A stretch of 7,844 bases of DNA, from positions 1-7,844 of the forward strand of contig JAPLGY010000369.1 in NCBI GenBank assembly GCA_026389955.1. The letters are read 5' to 3'. This DNA comes from Caldilinea sp. Lineage in GTDB: Bacteria; Chloroflexota; Anaerolineae; Caldilineales; Caldilineaceae. Of this stretch, positions 1 to 7,105 are shown one piece after another (positions within the stretch are counted from its first letter, which is position 1; each line of letters begins with the position of its first letter). The notes under the pieces are model-generated. The model saw only the letters and a program-made list of their open reading frames with translations. It was not told the DNA's origin and did no database searches. Position numbers and translations under genes: made by a program.

Positions 1-96
1 GGCCTGCTGGGGATCTCCGCCGGCGCTGTCGGCTATGCTATCCCGGCGATCCGTCGGGTAGACAACCTGCCCGACCACAACCAGGCTTCCCCCTGA
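1..96 (+). CDS. C-terminal end of a membrane protein (possibly MFS-type transporter)
   Basis: An open frame enters from the left edge in frame 1 and ends at the TGA at 94-96, leaving 31 codons. The visible tail begins with a hydrophobic, glycine/alanine-rich stretch (GLLGISAGAVGYAIPAI) typical of a last transmembrane helix. A short charged tail follows (RRVDNLPDHNQASP). Tails of the form 'helix, then R-x-hydrophobic-acidic, then LPDH' are familiar to me from MFS_3-type exporters, but 31 residues cannot establish a family. The next gene on the same strand starts 33 nt downstream, so co-transcription is possible. The existence of the reading frame is well supported by its composition; the function is a guess. 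Confidence 0.5.
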   Translation, partial: GLLGISAGAVGYAIPAIRRVDNLPDHNQASP

Positions 97-129
97 CCCA
101 GCTTTTCTGTACAACAAAGAAAGGGTTTT

Positions 130-1101
130 ATGCGACCAAAACCGTCTGTCCTCCCCGATTTTATCAAGCAGCGCACCCACCCGCGCGACTATCTGAGCAT
201 CCTGCTGGCCGGTCTGGCCATGGGGAGCGCCGATGTCGTGCCTGGGGTCTCGGGAGGAACCATCGCCTTTATCGTCGGTATCTACGAGGAGCTGCTCGGC
301 AGCATCCGCATGGTGGGCCGGCCCGTGGTCTGGCGGGCGCTGCTGCAGCTGCGTTGGAGAGAGGCCTTTCGCCTGATCAACCTGCCTTTTCTGGCGGTGC
401 TGGGAAGCGGGATCCTCGGTGCGATCGTGGTGCTCGCCCCGGGCATCGAATGGATGCTGGTGAACCAGCCGGTGTTGATCTGGAGTTTCTTCTTCGGGCT
501 GGTGGTGGCATCGATCGTACTGGTCGTGCCGAGAGTCAAACAATGGGCGGCCAGCCGGTGGGTGGCACTGCTGCTGGGAACCGTGGGGGCCTACTGGCTG
601 GTCGGCCTGGTGCCGGTCCAGACCCCTGACGACTGGTGGTTTTTGATCTTCAGCGGGGCTGTGGCGATCTGTGCGATGATCCTGCCGGGAATTTCGGGGT
701 CGTTCATTCTGGTCCTGCTGGGCAAGTACCAATTTTTTATCAATGCCATCAACACCCGCGACCTGGTCAGCCTGGCTTTGGGGGGAATCGGGGTGGTGGT
801 TGGCCTGGTCAGCTTTGCACAGATCCTGACCTGGCTTTTTCGCCGCTACCATGACCTCACCGTGGCAGCCTTGATCGGGCTGATGATCGGCAGCCTGCGC
901 AAGGTCTGGCCCTGGAAGGAGGTGATCGAGACAATGGTGGATCGACACGGGGATGTGGTGCCGCTGGTCGAGCGCAATTTGCTGCCCAGCGTCTCGCTCA
1001 ACGGCAGCGTGAATCCCGAAGTGCTTTGGGCTGTGGGTGCGGCCCTGCTCGGGATCGTCGTGCTCTTTGGCGTCGAATGGATCGCCACCCGACGCCGCTG
1101 A
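130..1101 (+). CDS. DUF368 family membrane protein (candidate undecaprenyl-phosphate translocase, PopT-like)
   Basis: A 323-residue polytopic membrane protein with the DUF368 hallmark: two half-repeats, each carrying a Pro-Gly-x-Ser-Gly motif. These are PGVSGG at residues 38-43, preceded by GSAD, and PGISGS at 186-191. Hydrophobic segments are visible around residues 22-52, 86-105, 112-134, 143-162, 170-197, 210-235, 243-256 and 298-317. DUF368 proteins have been shown in other bacteria to return undecaprenyl phosphate to the cytoplasmic face for reuse in cell-wall and polysaccharide synthesis, so the likely site is the inner membrane. The start ATG at 130 follows a purine-rich AAAGGG with about 5 nt spacing. 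Length is normal for the family and I see no truncation. The family call is firm; the transport role is transferred from studied homologues. Confidence 0.9.
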   Translation: MRPKPSVLPDFIKQRTHPRDYLSILLAGLAMGSADVVPGVSGGTIAFIVGIYEELLGSIRMVGRPVVWRALLQLRWREAFRLINLPFLAVLGSGILGAIVVLAPGIEWMLVNQPVLIWSFFFGLVVASIVLVVPRVKQWAASRWVALLLGTVGAYWLVGLVPVQTPDDWWFLIFSGAVAICAMILPGISGSFILVLLGKYQFFINAINTRDLVSLALGGIGVVVGLVSFAQILTWLFRRYHDLTVAALIGLMIGSLRKVWPWKEVIETMVDRHGDVVPLVERNLLPSVSLNGSVNPEVLWAVGAALLGIVVLFGVEWIATRRR

Positions 1102-1112
1102 AACGACAAACA

Positions 1113-1158
1113 CAGGTGTCTGTTTTGGGGAAGAGATCTTCCCCAAAACAGACACCTG
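1113..1158. terminator. 46-bp near-perfect palindrome between convergent genes
   Basis: Arm 1113-1134 (starting CAGGTGTCTG) is perfectly complementary to 1137-1158 (ending CAGACACCTG), with only two central bases. It begins 11 nt after the DUF368 stop and lies 10 nt beyond the metK stop on the other strand, exactly where a shared terminator would sit. Neither side has a downstream U-tract, so it is not a textbook intrinsic terminator. A hairpin that blocks 3' exonuclease, or a dispersed palindromic repeat, fits equally well. The symmetry is certain and the function is inferred. Confidence 0.6.
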
Positions 1159-1168
1159 CGGGGCCAGT

Positions 1169-2221
1169 TCAGCTCCCCAGCCCCGCCGCAGCGCGCAGCG
1201 CATCGGCGGGGCCTGTCTCCTCCCAAGGCAACTGAATGTCGTCGCGGCCAAAGTGGCCGTAGGCAGCCGTCTGCCGGTAGATGGGCCGCCGCAGGTTGAG
1301 ATCCCGAATGATGGCACCCGGGCGCAGGTCGAAATGCTGTTCGATCAGCTTGCCGATCTGCTCGTCGGCAATCCGACCGGTGCCAAAGGTTTCAACGTTG
1401 ATGCTCAGCGGCTGGGCCACACCGATGGCGTAGGCCAGTTGGATTTCACAACGTTGGGCCAGGCCCGCAGCCACGATGTTCTTGGCCACCCAGCGGGCTG
1501 CATAGGCTGCGCTGCGGTCGACTTTGGTGCAGTCCTTGCCAGAAAAAGCGCCCCCCCCATGGCGGCCCATCCCCCCGTAGCTGTCGACGATAATTTTGCG
1601 ACCGGTCAGCCCGGCGTCCCCCATCGGCCCGCCCACGACAAAACGACCGGTCGGATTGGTGTAGATGATCAGGTCGCGGTCGACCAGCGCTGCAGGCAGG
1701 ACCGGGTCGATCACATGTTCGATCAGCGCCTGACGGATCGCGCTCTGGGTGATCTCGGGGTCGTGCTGCGTGCTGATCAGCACGGTATGAATACGCTTGG
1801 GTTTGCCGTAGGCATATTCGACAGTGACCTGTGTCTTGCCGTCGGGGCGCAGCCAGGGCAGGATGGCCTGTTTGCGCACTTCGCTCAGCCGCCGGGCCAG
1901 CTTGTGGGCCAGGTAGATCGGCATCGGCATCAAGGTGGGCGTCTCGTTGCAGGCAAACCCAAACATCATCCCCTGGTCGCCGGCGCCCACCCCCTCGATG
2001 GCGTCCCGCTGGTGATCCATCGAACCGCTCTTGAAGTCTTTGGCCTGATCGACAAAGCCTGTTTTGATGGCCGTCTCGCAGGCCACGCGCGCCTGGGGGT
2101 CCTGGGCAAAAATGGCGTCGAGTACAGCGTCGCTGATCTGGTCGCACATCTTGTCCGGATGGCCTTCGGTCACAGACTCGCTGGTGAACAAAAGGCTGGG
2201 CGATGTCATAAATGTCGTCAT
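1169..2221 (-). CDS. metK: S-adenosylmethionine synthetase with a 56-residue internal deletion
   Basis: Family role: ATP + methionine to SAM in the cytosol. Nearly all hallmarks are present: the [13 protein letters not shown] block (His21, Asp23 and Lys24, the ATP/Mg site), [52 protein letters not shown], a [17 protein letters not shown] block and the usual C-terminal AAYGHFGR. The product is only about 350 aa, whereas the family is usually 380-400. Relative to E. coli MetK as I recall it, sequence jumps from the KTG-F position (residue 56) straight to the VD-x-A position (57), losing E. coli residues 50-105. That includes Glu55 and Gln98 at the methionine site and part of the mobile active-site loop. 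The junction (near 2053/2054) is in frame with no stop. The ATG at 2221 is chosen because GGAG lies 9 nt upstream; a longer frame to 2266 would overlap ahcY. It follows ahcY by 20 nt. Catalytic activity is doubtful. Confidence 0.9.
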   Translation of the reverse strand: MTTFMTSPSLLFTSESVTEGHPDKMCDQISDAVLDAIFAQDPQARVACETAIKTGFVDQAKDFKSGSMDHQRDAIEGVGAGDQGMMFGFACNETPTLMPMPIYLAHKLARRLSEVRKQAILPWLRPDGKTQVTVEYAYGKPKRIHTVLISTQHDPEITQSAIRQALIEHVIDPVLPAALVDRDLIIYTNPTGRFVVGGPMGDAGLTGRKIIVDSYGGMGRHGGGAFSGKDCTKVDRSAAYAARWVAKNIVAAGLAQRCEIQLAYAIGVAQPLSINVETFGTGRIADEQIGKLIEQHFDLRPGAIIRDLNLRRPIYRQTAAYGHFGRDDIQLPWEETGPADALRAAAGLGS

Positions 2222-2241
2222 GGGTTGCTTCTCCGTTGATT

Positions 2242-3528
2242 TTAGTGGCCTGTACCCAGGCTCCATTCGTTCAGGTAAGCTTGTTGCTCGGAGGTCAGCA
2301 CGTCGATTTCGACCCCCATCGCCTTGAGTTTGAGATAGGCGATCTGCTGGTCGATGGCTTTGGGGACATCGTAGACCTGACCTTTGAGTTCGCCGCCGTG
2401 CTTGAGCATATACTCAGCAGCCAGCGCCTGGTTGGCAAAGCTCATGTCCATCACGGCGCTCGGATGTCCTTCCGCCGCGGCCAGGTTGACCAGACGGCCC
2501 TCCCCGGCCACATAGAGGCGGCGCCCGTCGGTCAGCGCATACTCGTCGAGGAAATCGCGCACGCGGGTGATCTTGGTGCTCATCTTTTCGAGCGCCTTGA
2601 GGTTGATCTCCACGTCGAAATGCCCGCTGTTGGAGAGAATGGCACCGTCAGGCATCAGCTCCATGTGGCGCTGGTCGAAGACGTGGATGTCGCCGGTCGC
2701 GCTGCAGAAGATATGGCCGACCTTGGCCGCTTCCAACATCGGCATGACCCGGAAGCCGTCCATCACGGCCTCCAGCGCTTTGAGTGGCTCGACCTCGGTG
2801 ACAATCACATTGGCCCCCATCCCGCGCGCCCGCATTGCAATGCCCTTGCTGCACCACCCGTAGCCGCCGACGACGAAGTTTTTGCCCGCCAGCAGAACAT
2901 TGGTGGCACGGATGATGCCGTCGATCGTGCTCTGGCCGGTGCCGTAGCGGTTGTCAAAAAAATGTTTGGTCTGGGCGTCGTTGACAGCCACCACCGGAAA
3001 GGCCAGTTTGCCGGCTGCTGCCATGGCCCGCAGCCGGATCACACCGGTCGTGGTCTCCTCCGTGCCCCCCACCACCGTGTCGAGCAGGTTGCTGCGCTGG
3101 GTATGCAGCATGGCCACCAGATCCATCCCGTCGTCCATGGTGATGTGGGGCTGGATGTCGAGCACGCTGTTGAGGTGGCTGTTGTACTGGGCGGTCGTCT
3201 CCCCCTTGATGGCAAAGACCGGCATCTCGTAGTAGGCCACAAGCGCAGCGGCAATGTCGTCCTGGGTGCTCAGCGGGTTGGAGGCGGCCAGAGCCACCTC
3301 GGCCCCCCCAGCAATCAGCACACGCATCAGGTTGGCCGTCTCCGCCGTCACATGCATGGCTGCAGCCATCCGGATGCCTTTGAACGGCTGCTCTTTTTTG
3401 AAGCGTTCTTCGATCAGATCGAGCACCGGCATCTCTTTGGCCGCCCACTGCATGCGGAACCGCCCGCGTTCCGCCAGCTGGATATCGGCGATATCATGAG
3501 GTCGTTCTTGGTGGGTGATAGTCATCAT
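2242..3528 (-). CDS. ahcY: S-adenosyl-L-homocysteine hydrolase (adenosylhomocysteinase)
   Basis: A cytosolic NAD-dependent enzyme that splits SAH into homocysteine and adenosine, relieving inhibition of methyltransferases. The 428-aa product is complete and of the short bacterial/archaeal type, which lacks the roughly 40-residue insert and the KPDHYRY tail of longer forms. Visible blocks are SNPLSTQDD (83-91), MDDGMDLV (131-138), the GTEETTTGV catalytic region (155-163), [19 protein letters not shown] (182-200, with substrate-binding Lys188, Asp192 and Asn193) and the Rossmann glycine motif GYGWCSKG (222-229). Further on are NSGHFDVEI and [13 protein letters not shown]. Two ATGs lie in tandem (3528 and 3525). 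The GGAG upstream is 4 nt from the first and 7 nt from the second, so 3525 may be the real start. It precedes metK by 20 nt, a direct SAM-cycle pairing. Confidence 0.97.
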   Translation of the reverse strand: MMTITHQERPHDIADIQLAERGRFRMQWAAKEMPVLDLIEERFKKEQPFKGIRMAAAMHVTAETANLMRVLIAGGAEVALAASNPLSTQDDIAAALVAYYEMPVFAIKGETTAQYNSHLNSVLDIQPHITMDDGMDLVAMLHTQRSNLLDTVVGGTEETTTGVIRLRAMAAAGKLAFPVVAVNDAQTKHFFDNRYGTGQSTIDGIIRATNVLLAGKNFVVGGYGWCSKGIAMRARGMGANVIVTEVEPLKALEAVMDGFRVMPMLEAAKVGHIFCSATGDIHVFDQRHMELMPDGAILSNSGHFDVEINLKALEKMSTKITRVRDFLDEYALTDGRRLYVAGEGRLVNLAAAEGHPSAVMDMSFANQALAAEYMLKHGGELKGQVYDVPKAIDQQIAYLKLKAMGVEIDVLTSEQQAYLNEWSLGTGH

Positions 3529-3541
3529 TTTTCTCCGTAAC

Positions 3542-3611
3542 TAAATAAAAAAGACAGCAGCATGGGGGCGCTCCACATTCGGAGCGCTACCCTCCACCAC
3601 ACCGGCTGTCT
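3542..3611 (-). terminator. Terminator-like structured spacer upstream of ahcY
   Basis: Reading toward ahcY, AGACAGC (3611-3605) can pair with GCTGTCT (3558-3552), enclosing an inner hairpin of 7 bp (3581-3587 with 3568-3574, loop 3575-3580). The inner hairpin is extended by GGG/CCC past a two-base bulge. The outer 3' arm runs directly into six Us and then AUUU. The inner hairpin begins at the in-frame stop that the GNAT gene would have had before its frameshift (3589-3587). It could end a transcript from mtnA through the GNAT gene, or attenuate entry into ahcY-metK. I looked for the SAH-riboswitch core known upstream of ahcY in other bacteria and do not see a convincing match. Confidence 0.55.
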
Positions 3612-4386
3612 ATACCAACAAAGTCACCCTGCGGTGCGCGCAAGGTCGCCGTCCCTTCAAAATAGCCACAGTGGATGGCGAAGCCGCTGCGGCGATAGAT
3701 TCGCTCCGCTGCACGGTTGCGCTGATCCACATTGAGCACGATCGTCGTGATGCAGCTCGCCCGCAGCTGCGCAACCAGCAGCCCCAGAAGCGCTGTCGCC
3801 AGCCCCTGGCCGCGACAGTCGGGTCATGCGTCCCCCCGATCGCCGCCAGCCTGCCGTCCGCATCCACCGCTGCATAAAAAGGCCCCAGCTCCAGCTGGTG
3901 GGCAGCAAATGCATCCGGTGTAAAAGGGCCACCGTGCGCAAACAGCGCTTCGACCGCGGAGAGATCGACCTGCTTCAGCGGGCGAAAGTGATAGCCCGCC
4001 GGCAGCGAGACGACTGGCTGCGGGCCGACCAGCACCATTCGCCACATTGGGCGCAGCTCGCCCCACTCCCAATGCCACGCCAGCCCGGGCAGATGCTCAG
4101 GCAGGACACTCAAATAGACTGCGTCGGGCAACCTCTGTCCTTTCAACGCAGCCGCAACCCCCGCCGAGGAGCCGGCGGCAAAGAGCACAGGCGGCGCCAG
4201 GCCGTCGAAGAACAGCACGACGCCAGGTTCGTCCTCCTGCGCGGAGAGCAGCCAGCGGCAGTAAGGAGCCAGCTGCGGCTGCTGGTCTGCCAGCGCATAG
4301 GCGGACCAGACCGGGTCTGCACACAAAATCGACATACACCGAGCCCCCCCTGCAGCATCTTCTGCTGCAGCCGTCCTCCCGCTCAT
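3587..4386 (-). pseudogene. Frameshifted GNAT N-acetyltransferase remnant
   Basis: The frame opened at 4386 gives plausible acetyltransferase sequence up to GRLAAIGGTH (codon 187, ending at 3826). After that it turns into low-complexity Arg/Ser sequence and stops at 3610. The correct continuation is in another frame from 3823: PDCRGQGLATALL is the GNAT acetyl-CoA motif A (R-G-x-G-x-A), followed by LNVDQRNRAAERIYRRSGF (motif B), stopping at 3587. Joined, they make about 265 codons but lack the roughly 15-20 residues (a loop and the strand before motif A) that relatives carry between the two TH-containing segments. The break therefore looks like a small out-of-frame deletion rather than one miscalled base. 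The ATG overlaps the pfkB stop (ATGA) without a clear Shine-Dalgarno; an internal ATG at 4335 is an alternative start. The acetyl acceptor is unknown. Confidence 0.75.
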
Positions 4387-5378
4387 CGTTCTGTGTACAC
4401 AGGGGAGGCCGACACAGGGGAAACAAAGAGCGCCTGCAGGCAGGACTCCTGCCCATAATTCTCCGTGTAGCGCTCTACGAATTCTTCAGGGGTAAACCGA
4501 TGCGTGGTGGTCCCCCGCTGTTCCAGGGCGTAGGCACCGCAGAGAGACGCCACCCGTCCGGCCACCTCCCAAGGAAGCGCTGCCAGCAGAGCCGCAAAAA
4601 GCCCACCCCGGTACGCGTCGCCGGCGCCGGTCGGGTCGACCGCACGTTCGACACGCGCGGCGGGCACCTCCAACAGGGTCTCTTCGACATAGATGCGGCT
4701 GCCCTCCTTGCCGAGCGTATTGACCAGCACCTTCACCTCAAAGCGCAGCTGATCCAGCGACCATCCAGTTTTGTTGAGAATCATCGCCAGCTCATATTCG
4801 TTGCAGAGCAGGTAGGTGGCCCCTGGGATGCTCTCCAGCAGATCTGCGCCGCTCAGCCGGGCGATCTGCTGGCTGGGGTCGTAGCCGTAGGGGATGCCCA
4901 GCCGACGGCACTCCTGGGTGTAGGCCAGCATCGCCCCGGGGTCGTTGGGGCTGACCAGCACGGCCTGGGCGTCGTGCAGACCGCGAGCGGCCAGGCTGTA
5001 GTTGCGGGCATGCGCCATGGCCCCGGTGTAGAAGATGGCAATTTGGTTGTGTTCCTGGTCGCTGCCGACAAAAAACGAAGCCGTAAATTCATCGGCGATC
5101 TCCACAACGTGGTCGGTGCGCAGCCCGTGCGTTTCCATCCAGCGTCGATAGTCGCCAAAATCCTGGCCGACAGTCGCCAGCACGACCGGGTCAGCGCCGA
5201 GCAGTTTCATGGTGTAGGCAATATTGGCCGCCACACCGCCCCGTTCTTTGCGCATCGACTCGGCCAGAAAGCTGAGGCTGATCTTGTCAAGCTGGTCAGG
5301 CAGAATCTGCTCGCGGTACAACCCCGGATAAAACATCAGATAGTCGTAGGCCACCGAGCCTGTGATCACAAAAGACAT
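4383..5378 (-). CDS. PfkB-family sugar/nucleoside kinase, adenosine-kinase-like
   Basis: A 331-aa cytosolic ribokinase-fold kinase. Visible features are the N-terminal [11 protein letters not shown] strand with substrate-side Asp12, the [10 protein letters not shown] glycine pair (GG at 47-48, PfkB signature 1 region), a DEFTASFFV lid strand, and the C-terminal [12 protein letters not shown] signature (248-259) with catalytic base Asp254 and its anion hole. This subgroup is often annotated adenosine kinase or 'carbohydrate kinase'. Its place between genes of SAM turnover favours adenosine, the AhcY by-product, as substrate (adenosine + ATP to AMP), but substrate choice cannot be read from sequence alone. 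The start at 5378 has an excellent AGGAG 8 nt upstream, in the 12-nt gap after the LOG gene. Its stop overlaps the GNAT start (ATGA), indicating translational coupling. The last 20 residues or so form an extra tail. Confidence 0.9.
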   Translation of the reverse strand: MSFVITGSVAYDYLMFYPGLYREQILPDQLDKISLSFLAESMRKERGGVAANIAYTMKLLGADPVVLATVGQDFGDYRRWMETHGLRTDHVVEIADEFTASFFVGSDQEHNQIAIFYTGAMAHARNYSLAARGLHDAQAVLVSPNDPGAMLAYTQECRRLGIPYGYDPSQQIARLSGADLLESIPGATYLLCNEYELAMILNKTGWSLDQLRFEVKVLVNTLGKEGSRIYVEETLLEVPAARVERAVDPTGAGDAYRGGLFAALLAALPWEVAGRVASLCGAYALEQRGTTTHRFTPEEFVERYTENYGQESCLQALFVSPVSASPVYTER

Positions 5379-5390
5379 ATTTTTGCTCCT

Positions 5391-5990
5391 CTAGCCTAAA
5401 CGGTCTCCATTCCCAGGGAGAGAGATAACTCCTTTGGGAGGTTCATGAAAAGCCAGCCGTTCCAGCAGGGTGGAGGCATCCTCGCTGACAATGAAAAGCT
5501 GGCGATGCAGCGGTCGCACAAACCCTTCTTTGACCGCCTGGTCGACCCAGAGCAGCAGCGGGTCAAAATAGTTGTTGACATTGTAGATCCCGATCGGCTT
5601 GCGCTGAATCCCGAGCTGTCCCCAGGTGAGGGTCTCAAACAGCTCGTCAAGTGTGCCGTAGCCGCCGGGCATGGCGACAAACGCATCGGCCTCGCGCGCC
5701 ATCCGTGCTTTGCGTTCATGCATGCTGTCCACCACGACGGTTTCGCCGATCGGTTCGCCGGCCACCTCTCGTGGGGCCAGCACCCCTGGGATGACGCCGA
5801 ACACGTCGCCGCCGCGGTCGAAGACCGTGCGGGCCAGCACCCCCATCAGGCCAATGCTGCCGGCCCCGTAGACCAGACGTAGCCCCCGCCGCACCAGCTC
5901 TCGCCCCAGCGTTTCGGCGGCCTGCCGGTAGACAGCCTTGGTGCCCAGGCTCGACCCGCAGTAGACACAGATGCTGCGCAGCTGGTTCAT
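5391..5990 (-). CDS. LOG family protein (cytokinin riboside 5'-monophosphate phosphoribohydrolase-like)
   Basis: A 199-aa Rossmann-type protein with the full LOG ('lysine decarboxylase-like') pattern: CVYCGSS (8-14), [10 protein letters not shown] (41-50), SMHERKARM (89-97) and the catalytic PGGYGTLDE (108-116), followed by LTWGQLG and RKPIGIYN. Family members hydrolyse nucleoside 5'-monophosphates, typically AMP or its N6-substituted forms, to the free base plus ribose 5-phosphate; old databases mislabel them lysine decarboxylases. It is intact and of normal length. The ATG overlaps the mtnA stop (ATGA), and AGGAGG lies 9 nt upstream inside mtnA, so translation is probably coupled. Next to an adenosine-kinase-like gene it could convert the AMP formed into adenine, an inference from context only. 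Confidence 0.92.
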   Translation of the reverse strand: MNQLRSICVYCGSSLGTKAVYRQAAETLGRELVRRGLRLVYGAGSIGLMGVLARTVFDRGGDVFGVIPGVLAPREVAGEPIGETVVVDSMHERKARMAREADAFVAMPGGYGTLDELFETLTWGQLGIQRKPIGIYNVNNYFDPLLLWVDQAVKEGFVRPLHRQLFIVSEDASTLLERLAFHEPPKGVISLPGNGDRLG

Positions 5991-7105
5991 TGCGCAACGC
6001 CTCCTCCGCCCGGCGCCTCTCTGCGCTGGCGACGCTGTGCGCCAATGCGCACCTCTGCGGCGGCCTTGGCCCGGCGCAGGCTGACATCAAAGGGGGGATA
6101 ACAGACCCCCTCTTCGGTCACGATGGCCGTCAGATAGCGGTGAGGCGTCACGTCAAAGGCGGGGTTGTAGACCGGCACACCGTCGGGGGCAATCGCAACC
6201 CCGTCGATGTGCGTGACCTCTTCGCTGCTGCGCTCCTCGATCGGGATCTGATCTCCGTCGGCCAGAGTCAGGTCCACCGTGCTGGTCGGCACCACTGCAT
6301 AGACCGGGATCCGGTTCTCGCACGCCACAACCGCCAGCTTGTAGGTCCCAATCTTGTTGGCGACATCCCCGTTGGCTGCAACCCGGTCAGCCCCGAAAAG
6401 CACAGCATCTACCTGACCGGTGCGCATCAGGTGGCCGGCACTGTTGTCAGCGATCAGATGCATCGGGATGCCAGCCCGCAGCAACTCCCACGCGGTCAGC
6501 CGGGCCCCTTGCAGGCGGGGTCGGGTCTCATCGACCCAGACATGGACGCGCTTGCCCTGCTCGGCACAGGCGTAGACCACGCCCAGCGCAGTGCCAAAAT
6601 CGACCGTGGCCAGCGCCCCCGTGTTGCAGTGGTGCAGCAGATTGGCGCCGTCGGCGATCAAGGCCGCCCCATGAAACCCCATGCGGCGGTTGATGGCCAC
6701 ATCTTCTTCGGCAATGGCGTGTGCTTCGTCCAGCAGAAGCTCTTGCAGCACAACAACCGATGGAGAAGTCACCTGCTCGGCGACGTCCAGCATGCGCGCC
6801 GTAGCCCAGCTGAGGTTGACTGCGGTCGGCCGCGCACCGTCCAGCAAGGCCTTGGCCCGGCGCAGATCCGCAAGCAGCCCGGCGGTGTCGTGCGCCGGGC
6901 TGCTTTGCGCGGCCAGCACCATCGCATACGCGCCCGCCGCTCCGATCGCCGGAGCCCCTCGCACCACCATCGTCTGGATCGCCTCGGCGACCGCTGCGAC
7001 GGTCGTATAGCGGTTCACCGCAAATGTGCCAGGCAACAGCCGCTGATCGATCAGCATGACCTGCCGGTTTTCCCAAAAGACTGCCCGTACCGATTGGTTT
7101 GTCAT
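5987..7105 (-). CDS. mtnA: S-methyl-5-thioribose-1-phosphate isomerase
   Basis: An eIF2B-like aldose-ketose isomerase that converts 5-methylthioribose 1-phosphate to the ribulose form in methionine salvage; relatives also act on 5-deoxyribose 1-phosphate. Diagnostic blocks are VVRGAPAIG (47-55), RPTAVNL (92-98), [22 protein letters not shown] with catalytic Cys160, [18 protein letters not shown] (191-208), and [18 protein letters not shown] with catalytic Asp240. These numbers coincide with the B. subtilis enzyme. NPAFDVTP and TAIVTEEGV close the fold, then a basic, glycine-rich tail. The start at 7105 (MTNQS, 372 aa) is preferred because GGGTGGG precedes it and the longer frame to 7183 would translate through the terminator hairpin. 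No mtnP, mtnK, mtnB, mtnC or mtnD is in the window. It is the first gene of the cluster. Confidence 0.96.
   Translation of the reverse strand: MTNQSVRAVFWENRQVMLIDQRLLPGTFAVNRYTTVAAVAEAIQTMVVRGAPAIGAAGAYAMVLAAQSSPAHDTAGLLADLRRAKALLDGARPTAVNLSWATARMLDVAEQVTSPSVVVLQELLLDEAHAIAEEDVAINRRMGFHGAALIADGANLLHHCNTGALATVDFGTALGVVYACAEQGKRVHVWVDETRPRLQGARLTAWELLRAGIPMHLIADNSAGHLMRTGQVDAVLFGADRVAANGDVANKIGTYKLAVVACENRIPVYAVVPTSTVDLTLADGDQIPIEERSSEEVTHIDGVAIAPDGVPVYNPAFDVTPHRYLTAIVTEEGVCYPPFDVSLRRAKAAAEVRIGAQRRQRREAPGGGGVAQ

Noticed and set aside
2222..2266. Upstream extension of metK to an ATG at 2266
   Set aside because: It would overlap the ahcY 3' end and add residues absent from the family, and a good GGAG precedes the 2221 ATG.
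3529..3611. SAH riboswitch upstream of ahcY
   Set aside because: The GC-rich hairpin superficially recalls the class, but the conserved GAGGAGCGCUGC-type core and its pseudoknot partner are not in the right arrangement; a terminator reading is simpler.
1037..5399. Long + strand open frames (1037-2239, 2212-3540, 4047-5399)
   Set aside because: They lie antisense to metK, ahcY and pfkB/GNAT, have no recognisable domains, and arise from high GC content opposite strongly conserved genes.
5391..5990. Lysine decarboxylase annotation
   Set aside because: The PGGYGTLDE motif belongs to LOG-type phosphoribohydrolases; no pyridoxal-phosphate-dependent decarboxylase features are present.
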